Assembly: GCA_937930265.1 (NCBI GenBank) | Contig: CALGLI010000089.1 | Coordinates: forward strand, 1 to 9,737 | Reading direction: 5' to 3' | DNA from: an uncultured Veillonella sp. | Lineage (GTDB): Bacteria > Bacillota > Negativicutes > Veillonellales > Veillonellaceae | Length of the DNA stretch: 9,737 nt | Part shown: one piece after another, positions 1 through 7,129 of the stretch | Position numbering within the stretch: the stretch's first letter is position 1 | Layout: every line of letters begins with the position of its first letter | The notes under the pieces: generated by a model | The model's input: the letters and a program-made list of their open reading frames with translations, nothing else | Databases searched by the model: none | What the model was told of the DNA's origin: nothing | Made by a program: the position numbers and the translations under genes

Positions 1-7
1 ATTATAA

Positions 8-1429
8 TTATTTGATTTTATCTGATTTATTTTTTTTATTTGAATTATATTCATATAATGTTACTTCACTATTATCAGTCTCTATACTACCTTTTAAATT
101 TATACCTCCTCCTATGCTAGGCTTACTAATAGCACCACTTGCATTAAATCCTTTTTCATTATAACCTACATGACCTTTAGCGCCAGCATTAAATCCATAT
201 AAGAAATCGGTATCCAAATTAACTGTACTTCCTCCCATCTCTAATTTAATTTTAGGCTTTATATTTGCAATATTAAAACCTGCATTTGCCCCCACTGTTA
301 AACCAGAACTATTAACTTCAAAATCTCCACCTAAATTCCCCTCAAAAATACTAGCTTGAGTATCTCCCCAAAATTGATATCCAGTCCATTTTCTCATATT
401 TATTTTTGCTAAATTCGCCTTGATACCACCTTTAATAGTTATACCATTCCAACTATCTATAGCACCATCAATTCCCTTATCAAAATTTACATTTTCAAGC
501 CCTAAAGAAAATTCTGGTTTTTCTGTAAACTCAAATTTACCTTTTTCTATAGTGCCATTTTGGTAACCGTCAATAACCATGCCAGAGTGTTTATAGGCAT
601 AGGAGTCTCTAAAATAAAACTTATCATTAGATTTATTTTCCGCACGATTGATTGATACGGTATTATCTTTATTATAGCGTATCATATCAAGTTCCTCTTT
701 AGAAATAGTATCTAAACTTATACTATTTTTAAAATTCTTATAACCAATAGCAGATAAAGGGTTACCTGTATTACTATTTATTATACGTGAATTTATAGAA
801 TCATAAATAGCAGTAGAACTTGGATCTCTCAGCATATCTAAATCTCCAGTCGTAATATTTAGACGTTCAAATCCAGATCCATCAAGTTTTCCTATTTTTG
901 CAAAATTATTTTCTGGTATAACAAGATGCCAATTTGGTGAACCATCGGAACCTCTATATAAGGTTACTCCATATTTATTTATACCATATACTAAATTACC
1001 AGTACCGACCTCAGTAAAAATGGCACGATTAAATTCATCATAACCCCCTAGATCATTTACTTTTATTCCACCAAATTCATACGTATTAGTTTTAACATAT
1101 TCTTGTTTTTCATTATCCCATACACTTATTTGACCAGTTTGATTATCTATATCAGGTGGAAGGTTATATATTTTATAATCCTCTGATTTTAAAACAACCG
1201 GTGATGATAGATTACTTGATTCAGTTAAATCTGAGCCTGGAGGAATTACATCATCCATAGGTGTACTTTGATCAGAAACTCTATCACTAAATGAAACTGG
1301 CTTTGTTGTAACTTGATCAAATGCGCTTGGGTTACCCACATAAGGGATAAACTCTGTAATAGTTTCTCCAGATGCTGTTTTTACAGCTATTCTAGACGTA
1401 CTAACACCTAATCGTGACACAGCAGCAAC
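8..1429 (-). other. Variable C-terminal (CdiA-CT-like) region, toxin family not recognised
   Basis: Residues about 1889-2361. It contains a Ser/Pro/Thr-rich linker (about 1928-1968), a beta-rich middle domain (about 1970-2165, with GGYDEFNRAIF and KYGVTLYRGSDGSPNWHLV), and a glycine-rich beta-patterned end (about 2195-2345), closing with a lysine-rich tail. There is no cysteine and only three histidines (2056, 2169, 2308), and no nuclease or deaminase signature I know. The DNA is AT-richer than the 5' half. In CDI systems this position holds the toxin, so a toxic role is inferred from position only. Confidence 0.6.
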
Positions 1430-4400
1430 AGAATTCCATTTAGTTCCATATTGAGCCTCTGTAGCCCCAGTAATCGAAGATTTACCAAGCCCGTGATTTA
1501 CTAAAGCCCCTAAACTTGCGCTTAGCCATTGTGCTACAGCTGGATTAGATTTAGCAATTTTATGAATTTCACCAATCAAAGCTTCATTTGTTGCACCAGC
1601 ATAGAAGCCACTCCCTTTAGGGTTTCCCGCTATACGTGCAGATGTTTCAGCGACTACTGCATGTGCTAATGCCTTTGCAGCTTTTCCTTCTTTTGTTTTA
1701 GGCTCCCAATAATGAAGTTGCTCAAAAGCATCTTTTGCAAATAATCGTGCTAATTCTTGCCGTTCTTCAACCTTTTTCTTATCAAAAATAGTATCAAGTT
1801 TATTTAGACTATTTTTAGTATCTTTGGAAATCTTATTAATATCAATATTATATGATTCTGTTGATATTGTACCATTGGCAATAACCGATTTAGTAGTACT
1901 TTCAGATGATTTTTCGGAATCTGGCAATAATTTTGGTAATAAACCTAAAGAATTATAGACAGCATCTTTACCGGCTTGACTTAAATTTTTAAATCCAGAT
2001 ACAGATGTATAACTTAAACCTGTATTACTAGATTTATACTCAGCTTTATTTTTGATATCTTTAACTATTAAGGAATTCGTTGATAATTTATTTTTGTCTG
2101 CTTTTGCCTTACTATCAATAACAGCACCTTCTAATGTAGTATTTCCTTTAGTTGTGATATCAAATCCTTCAGCACCTGCATATAGTCCAGATTGCTCCGT
2201 AACACTAGCATAATCACTAATCATTTTACCTTTTGAATATTCTGCAGATACGCCACCTAATTGTGTACCATTTGTAGATATGCTAAATCCTACATTTTTC
2301 TTTTCGCCTCTATAGGTTTCACTATCTTGCAAGCTTTTAATTGTTAAATTACCGCCTATTTGAGATTGAATGGAGTCACCATATACTTTTGCTCCCACAA
2401 TAGCAGTATCAGCCCCAGAATTTGTAATTACTTTATTTCCTTGAACAACCGTCCCTGAATGAGTTGTTTTAACTGTAGTACCATTTTCATTTGCTTTATT
2501 ATAATTAGCATCAATACCTAACAAACCACCACCATTAACACTAAGGTTAGCCCCAATCGACCAGCCCTTACTATCATATTTATCAGTTATAGTAGTTGAA
2601 TTTGTTCCAGCTTGTAAAGAGAGATTTCTACGCGCATCCAATTCAACAGATTCTCCTCGAATAGTTTCCCCTATAGCTACTATATCTCCTGAATCAGCTG
2701 TAGTTGGTTTTGTAACTAATTTAATTCCATTATCAGATACTATATGCCCTCCTGCATATTTACTACTATCTAATCTTGATTCACTTCTACTTTTACTGGA
2801 GCCAACACTTACATGAATATTAGCTAATCCATCTTTTTTTGCTCGTTTATTCTCTTTATATTGCTTTTGATTTCCATTTATATCGTTTAAGTCATTATAA
2901 CCTTTTGCTTTTTCATAACTTGCTTCTTCAGCTAATCTTTTTCGCTCTTTTTCTAATGCTTTTCTAGTTTTATCGGTTAATTTATTATTTTGTAGAAGAC
3001 TATCGATTTCTTTTACTTTTTGTTCTTTAAGTATTCCAGACGCTATTGATTTTTGTGCTTCATCTCGTACAAAATCAGGGGTAAAGTTTTTATACTCTTG
3101 AATCTTACTGTACCCTTTTTTAAGTTCCTTACCAGCTTCAAGAGATTCTAAAGTGCCTAAGCGTTTGTCATCTCGGCTATTAGCCTTACGTTGTAATCCA
3201 CGTGCAGTAGATAGCCCTGATGCGATAGAGCCACCTAAGCTAACAGTTAAACCCGATTGTTTCTCTTCGTGCACCTGCTTCGATGCTACAGTATCATGTT
3301 TACCATCAAGAGTAATATCAGAAGCACTAAATTCAATATCATCTTTACCAATTATATCAGTACTAGTGAGATGTGCTTTATTATTAGCATCAATACTAAT
3401 TTTTCCATTCGCAGAACCAATTAATGTATTTATATTAGCTTTAGAATTTCCTTCTAATGTATCAGTCACTTTTTTACTACCAATAGTAAATCCTATACCA
3501 GCGCCCATTAGACCAGACTTTTTACTATATTGATATACATCATCACGTTGAGTTTCTTCACCAGAATCTGTACGCACGTCATTACCTGCAGATACAGATA
3601 CATCTTTTGTTCCTAAAATATTAGAGCCTGTTACTGAAACATTACGATTAGCTTTCACATTAATCGTATCTCCACCAATCGTAGAAGATAAAACACCTGT
3701 GTGCTCGTGATCTGTACGTATGATATTAGTGGTGCGAGATAGTAAACTTTTTTCTTTGTATTTTAGACCATATTCATCACGGCTATAACTTTTCCCATTA
3801 GTAATATTAACATTATTTCCAGCTTCAACAGTTGTTAAGCCATGTTCACTATTAACAATACCATTGCGGATATTTACATCATTTCCCGCTCGTAAAGTAA
3901 CATTGTTATCACTTAAGATCGCTGTTCCTAATTCAGTACGACGATCAGTACGATTATAATTATCACTATTAACAGTCATATCCTTTTTAGAAGATAATGC
4001 CTCAGTTGTTAAATTAATATTCTGACCAGCCTCAATCGTTGCTTTAGAATTTTCTCCAGTATAAACGATAGCACCTTTAAGGTTAACATCTCGTTTAGCA
4101 GATAAAACTAAATCGCCTTTTTCTCCTACACCTATAGTACCTTGGCTACCAACAATATCATGATGTTGTAATTTATCTACATGGGTATCTACATTTATAT
4201 CACGACCTGCATTAATAGTAACCTGTTTATCACCATGAATATTGCCTGTGTTTATTACATCTTGAGATGCCTTAATAGCCACTTTACGTCCATCTATACG
4301 GCCTGTATTTTGTACATCATGAGCTCCTAATACAATTGTATCCGCAGCCATAACACCTTGATTTAAAATATCTGTATTAGTATTGCTAACAATGGCTTTA

Positions 4401-7093
4401 CCACTTATGATGCTACCCATTGCATCAACAGATTTTGCAGGTTGTTTCGCTAAATATACTTTAGGGTATAGAACTTGTTGAGCTTTTCCATCTACTACAA
4501 CTGTTTTAGTTTCTAACCATACCATATCAGTTGTTATAGCTTCCATTTGTTCTTTAGATAAAGCAATTCCTGGAGCTAATTTAAAAGCTTTACCAAAGGC
4601 TATACCAGCCTCTAATAATGCTTTATATTCAGCCTCATTATCTGTATACCCTTCTAAGTATTGTTTGCCCGTAGCTGATACAATTTGCTCATTAATAAGC
4701 TGCTGCTCATAGAATCCATCACCTAAACGTTTTAATCTTCGTTCTGGGTCATTTGCTAAGGCATCAATCATATATTGAGAGGATAGGAAATTCTTTCTAT
4801 TGGTAAAAGCAGAATCTGTCTCTATCAAAGCATTAGCTGTAATATCTGGATGAATTTGATATAGTGCCTCTGTTGGCAAGGATAACCCATCTATAGTATG
4901 ACTTTCTTTACCCTTGCCATCACCTAAACCATAGGGATCTAAACTATCATTAACCTTTGCAATAGTAGCTTTAGACAATGTATCTTCAGCATGCTCTTGA
5001 ACTGTACCAATTGACTTTACATTGGTTTCAGTAATTGTTGGGGTCATATAAACTTCTTGATCCCAAACTCTGCGACGTTTATGTCCTACACCATGACTTT
5101 TCCGTTTTCTTATTGTTTTACTCTCTTGGGTGGTTCCAGTAATAAAGCTTTTATCACTCATCGAATCAGATATATTTTCTATTCGCCCCTTAGTTTGAAT
5201 CGTGCCCCCAGAAATCACTTTACTATTATCATTATGGAGAATACCTGTTGTTACAAGATCACCGCCACTACTAATAACACCTGGGTCATCATTAGTAACC
5301 TCTTTATGGGTATGTTCTGTTTCAGTTCGAATAATCGTAAACTTATGAACTCGATTTTCATCTTTATTCATTTCTTTGTTATAAGCTTCATCTTCTGCGG
5401 TTTTAACAGGTTTTACATGAGGTGTACCATAACCACCTTTGTAATCAGCATAAGGGAATTCTGACTTATCAAAGACTTGGCCTTCTAACTTATGGTGTGG
5501 GTCAGTAACTTTTAACTTATCAGGATTTTTAGTAATACCATCTGAAACACGCTTTACACCTAATGCAACATTTTCATTATTTACTACAGGTGTATCTAGT
5601 TCAATATCCTTAACGGCTTTAATAGTTGCTCCCGTATTACTTATACCTTGTTTAGCAGTAAGGTCCATAGTGCCACCACTATAGATGAAACCTTTACCCG
5701 TATTTTTTATTGTATCGGTATTTATATCAACGTGATTACGACCTGCAATGACACCAGACTTATGCGTATCTAATTCTTTTTTTATAGCAACAACCTTCTC
5801 CTGCTCTTCATCATAAGTCTTAGTTAACTCTTTAATACGTTGACGGTGAGCTTCTAACTCTGTTTTAGTTTTATATTTTGTGATATCAGCATTCCATTCA
5901 GCATCAAGATCATTTTTAGCCTTTTCTAAATCCTTACCAGCTTTATGGTAGCGTTGTTCTATTTCAGAATTTGTGTGATTTATAACTGTATTTGCATCAA
6001 TAGCTACAGTATCACCATAAATGCGGCCACCTTCATGATTATCTACGGATTTAGCTTTTATGGTCGTAGTTTTTCCAGAGTTAATTAGACCACTATTATT
6101 TACTGTTTCTTTGCTATTTACCGTCGTAGATACATCACCTTGAACCACACCATTATTGTTAATGGCAATGCTTTGGCCAGCTAACGTAGTGTTGCCATTA
6201 CTCGTAACACCACCATCAACTATAATTTTGCCATCACTAGTAATGCTAGATGCTTGTGTAGAGCTTACTACACCTTTAACATTTACACCAAGACCAGTAT
6301 TGGTACCTTTCATAGTAATAGAGTTAGCATACATACCACCAATAGCAGAGACATCTAAACCAACATTGCTAGAATCTCCAATCTTTTGAGTGTTCAATGT
6401 ATCAGCATCTATTGTATTTTTGCCAGTACGTGTTTCGATTGTATTAGCCCATACTCCGGCATTTACATTTGTAGCTTCTGTTAAAATTTGTAGAGAATTA
6501 GCATCTTTGGCATTAAGACCGTTTCCGTTAATAGAAACACGTCCTTGCTCTACGCGATAGGAGTTTAGATTTCCCTTTGAATCATATTCTGTTTTACCTG
6601 TAGTTAATACGGCTCGATCTGTATTGATAAAGCCACCACCATCTACAGTAATACCATTTGGATTAGCTACAACTACTGAAGCTTTACGACCTGCTACCTC
6701 AATAAACCCTTTCATCTCAGTTGGGTTATGTGATGTAACCTCGTTAACTATAACATTGGCAGAACCGCGCATCATATTAGCATTACCAGGTACATATCCA
6801 CCTAATTTTGTATTAGCCATTTGGTAGGAGTTATTAAGTATTACACCATTTTGCGGTACATTAAAGTTAGTATAATCATTTCTAGATACTCCACCAGCAG
6901 AAGGACCTGCAACATTCACTAATGTAATACCATTACCAGCTTGTCCAACCGTAGCTTGTCTTTCATGTGGTGCATTTGTGTCAACCTCGATAGGATTTGC
7001 GGCATAGGCAAATGGTACTACTAATGGGTCTACAATCATTAACCCCATAGTAAGCCATACGGCAATTTTATATTGTAATCGTTTTTCTTTCAT
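8..7093 (-). CDS. cdiA: CdiA-like two-partner secretion exoprotein (filamentous haemagglutinin family, polymorphic C-terminal toxin candidate)
   Basis: Large secreted effector of a two-partner (type Vb) system, expected to form a surface filament that delivers its C-terminal region to neighbouring bacteria. Seen in order over 2361 residues: signal peptide (1-31, ending AYA); TPS domain (about 33-280, with NPNGI at 144-148 and FINTDRAVLTTG after it); FHA-1 type beta-helix repeats; a conserved internal module (about 740-885, ETDSAFTN, FLSSQYM, KRLGDGFYEQ); FHA-2 repeats to about 1700, ending in the CdiA-typical pattern EQSGLYAG..GFDI..GNTTLEGAVI..KADKNKL; a pretoxin region (about 1775-1888, KKKVEERQELARLFAKDAFEQL); and a variable C-terminal region of ~473 residues. 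The protein has no cysteine, as is usual for such exoproteins. The ATG at 7093 has AGAGAGAG five bases upstream. It lies 36 bases after cdiB, so the two are probably co-transcribed. It is shorter than the best-studied E. coli CdiA (about 3100 residues), and no separate receptor-binding domain is obvious. The alternative is a pure adhesin, but the pretoxin region argues against that. Confidence 0.9.
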   Translation of the reverse strand: MKEKRLQYKIAVWLTMGLMIVDPLVVPFAYAANPIEVDTNAPHERQATVGQAGNGITLVNVAGPSAGGVSRNDYTNFNVPQNGVILNNSYQMANTKLGGYVPGNANMMRGSANVIVNEVTSHNPTEMKGFIEVAGRKASVVVANPNGITVDGGGFINTDRAVLTTGKTEYDSKGNLNSYRVEQGRVSINGNGLNAKDANSLQILTEATNVNAGVWANTIETRTGKNTIDADTLNTQKIGDSSNVGLDVSAIGGMYANSITMKGTNTGLGVNVKGVVSSTQASSITSDGKIIVDGGVTSNGNTTLAGQSIAINNNGVVQGDVSTTVNSKETVNNSGLINSGKTTTIKAKSVDNHEGGRIYGDTVAIDANTVINHTNSEIEQRYHKAGKDLEKAKNDLDAEWNADITKYKTKTELEAHRQRIKELTKTYDEEQEKVVAIKKELDTHKSGVIAGRNHVDINTDTIKNTGKGFIYSGGTMDLTAKQGISNTGATIKAVKDIELDTPVVNNENVALGVKRVSDGITKNPDKLKVTDPHHKLEGQVFDKSEFPYADYKGGYGTPHVKPVKTAEDEAYNKEMNKDENRVHKFTIIRTETEHTHKEVTNDDPGVISSGGDLVTTGILHNDNSKVISGGTIQTKGRIENISDSMSDKSFITGTTQESKTIRKRKSHGVGHKRRRVWDQEVYMTPTITETNVKSIGTVQEHAEDTLSKATIAKVNDSLDPYGLGDGKGKESHTIDGLSLPTEALYQIHPDITANALIETDSAFTNRKNFLSSQYMIDALANDPERRLKRLGDGFYEQQLINEQIVSATGKQYLEGYTDNEAEYKALLEAGIAFGKAFKLAPGIALSKEQMEAITTDMVWLETKTVVVDGKAQQVLYPKVYLAKQPAKSVDAMGSIISGKAIVSNTNTDILNQGVMAADTIVLGAHDVQNTGRIDGRKVAIKASQDVINTGNIHGDKQVTINAGRDINVDTHVDKLQHHDIVGSQGTIGVGEKGDLVLSAKRDVNLKGAIVYTGENSKATIEAGQNINLTTEALSSKKDMTVNSDNYNRTDRRTELGTAILSDNNVTLRAGNDVNIRNGIVNSEHGLTTVEAGNNVNITNGKSYSRDEYGLKYKEKSLLSRTTNIIRTDHEHTGVLSSTIGGDTINVKANRNVSVTGSNILGTKDVSVSAGNDVRTDSGEETQRDDVYQYSKKSGLMGAGIGFTIGSKKVTDTLEGNSKANINTLIGSANGKISIDANNKAHLTSTDIIGKDDIEFSASDITLDGKHDTVASKQVHEEKQSGLTVSLGGSIASGLSTARGLQRKANSRDDKRLGTLESLEAGKELKKGYSKIQEYKNFTPDFVRDEAQKSIASGILKEQKVKEIDSLLQNNKLTDKTRKALEKERKRLAEEASYEKAKGYNDLNDINGNQKQYKENKRAKKDGLANIHVSVGSSKSRSESRLDSSKYAGGHIVSDNGIKLVTKPTTADSGDIVAIGETIRGESVELDARRNLSLQAGTNSTTITDKYDSKGWSIGANLSVNGGGLLGIDANYNKANENGTTVKTTHSGTVVQGNKVITNSGADTAIVGAKVYGDSIQSQIGGNLTIKSLQDSETYRGEKKNVGFSISTNGTQLGGVSAEYSKGKMISDYASVTEQSGLYAGAEGFDITTKGNTTLEGAVIDSKAKADKNKLSTNSLIVKDIKNKAEYKSSNTGLSYTSVSGFKNLSQAGKDAVYNSLGLLPKLLPDSEKSSESTTKSVIANGTISTESYNIDINKISKDTKNSLNKLDTIFDKKKVEERQELARLFAKDAFEQLHYWEPKTKEGKAAKALAHAVVAETSARIAGNPKGSGFYAGATNEALIGEIHKIAKSNPAVAQWLSASLGALVNHGLGKSSITGATEAQYGTKWNSVAAVSRLGVSTSRIAVKTASGETITEFIPYVGNPSAFDQVTTKPVSFSDRVSDQSTPMDDVIPPGSDLTESSNLSSPVVLKSEDYKIYNLPPDIDNQTGQISVWDNEKQEYVKTNTYEFGGIKVNDLGGYDEFNRAIFTEVGTGNLVYGINKYGVTLYRGSDGSPNWHLVIPENNFAKIGKLDGSGFERLNITTGDLDMLRDPSSTAIYDSINSRIINSNTGNPLSAIGYKNFKNSISLDTISKEELDMIRYNKDNTVSINRAENKSNDKFYFRDSYAYKHSGMVIDGYQNGTIEKGKFEFTEKPEFSLGLENVNFDKGIDGAIDSWNGITIKGGIKANLAKINMRKWTGYQFWGDTQASIFEGNLGGDFEVNSSGLTVGANAGFNIANIKPKIKLEMGGSTVNLDTDFLYGFNAGAKGHVGYNEKGFNASGAISKPSIGGGINLKGSIETDNSEVTLYEYNSNKKNKSDKIK
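1430..1771 (-). other. Pretoxin region of the CdiA-like protein
   Basis: Residues about 1775-1888. Seen: VEERQELARLFAKDAFEQL, AKALAHAVVAETSARIAGNP, then ATNEALIGEIHKIAKSNPA and QWLSASLGALVNHGLGKSS, ending in EAQYGTKWN. The alanine-rich helical pattern is the one that precedes the VENN-type junction in proteobacterial CdiA. Here GTKWN stands at the position where VENN would be expected, so it probably marks the start of the variable C-terminal region. Confidence 0.75.
1994..4006 (-). other. FHA-2 type repeat region
   Basis: Residues about 1030-1700. Repeated units pair a charged strand with a glycine-rich segment: KSGLMGAGIGFTIGSKK, KQSGLTVSLGGSIASG, KGWSIGANLSVNGGGLLG, KNVGFSISTNGTQLGG. The end (1634-1700) matches the strongly conserved CdiA pattern of EQSGLYAG, GFDI, GNTTLEGAVI and SLIVKDIKNKAEYK. 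In studied CDI systems this region is associated with the outer membrane of the target cell during toxin delivery. A lysine-rich helical insertion interrupts it at about 1300-1422. Confidence 0.8.
3569..4321 (-). repeat. Protein-level beta-helix repeats
   Basis: Residues about 925-1175 carry a degenerate repeat of roughly 20 residues built around AG-x-(D/N)-(V/I)-x-(V/I/L): AGRDINV, AKRDVNL, AGQNINL, AGNDVNI, AGNNVNI, ANRNVSV, AGNDVRT. Such repeats form the right-handed parallel beta-helix rod of the haemagglutinin family. The repeats are visible in protein only; the DNA copies are diverged, so they are not tandem DNA repeats. Confidence 0.8.
4439..4876 (-). other. Conserved internal module of CdiA/FHA exoproteins
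   Basis: Residues about 740-885. Seen: ALIETDSAFTNRKNFLSSQY, DPERRLKRLGDGFYEQQLI, the GKQYLEGYTDNEAEYKALLE stretch, and LSKEQMEAITTDMVWLETK. From memory of the family, this helical, non-repeat block recurs in the middle of CdiA-type and other large TpsA proteins between repeat regions. Its exact role is not established to my knowledge. Its good conservation shows the reading frame and family are right. Confidence 0.8.
6254..6997 (-). other. TPS (secretion) domain of the CdiA-like protein
   Basis: Residues about 33-280. This is the N-terminal beta-helical cap recognised by the POTRA domains of the partner transporter. Seen: DYTNFNVPQNGVILNNS, then IVNEVTSHNPTEMKGFIEV, then ANPNGITVDGGGFINT and LTTGK, in the order typical of the haemagglutination activity domain. 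The second conserved motif (NPNGI, 144-148) is intact. Where many relatives carry NPNL, this protein reads NANM (104-107). Confidence 0.9.
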
Positions 7094-7098
7094 AATTA

Positions 7099-7106
7099 CT
7101 CTCTCT
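7099..7106 (-). promoter_or_regulatory. Ribosome binding site of cdiA
   Basis: AGAGAGAG reads 7106-7099 on the minus strand, with TAATT between it and the ATG at 7093 (five bases). It lies in the 36-base gap after the cdiB stop, which contains no hairpin, consistent with one bicistronic message. Confidence 0.7.
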
Positions 7107-7129
7107 ATTAATACATATACTCAAACTAA

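Noticed and set aside
30..37. Run of eight T (A8 on the coding strand) near the 3' end of cdiA as a frameshift switch
   Set aside because: It would alter only about the last ten residues of a lysine-rich tail; short A runs are expected in such AT-rich lysine codons.
3153..3533. Open frame on the plus strand inside cdiA
   Set aside because: Antisense shadow of the FHA-2 coding region, with no good ribosome binding site and no family-like sequence. The same applies to plus-strand frames at 5057-5464, 6156-6389, 6624-6827, 7736-8035 and 9265-9450.
5061..5119. Arg/Lys cluster resembling a nuclear localisation signal (residues about 659-677)
   Set aside because: Basic patches are common between repeats of large exoproteins, and nothing else suggests entry into eukaryotic nuclei.
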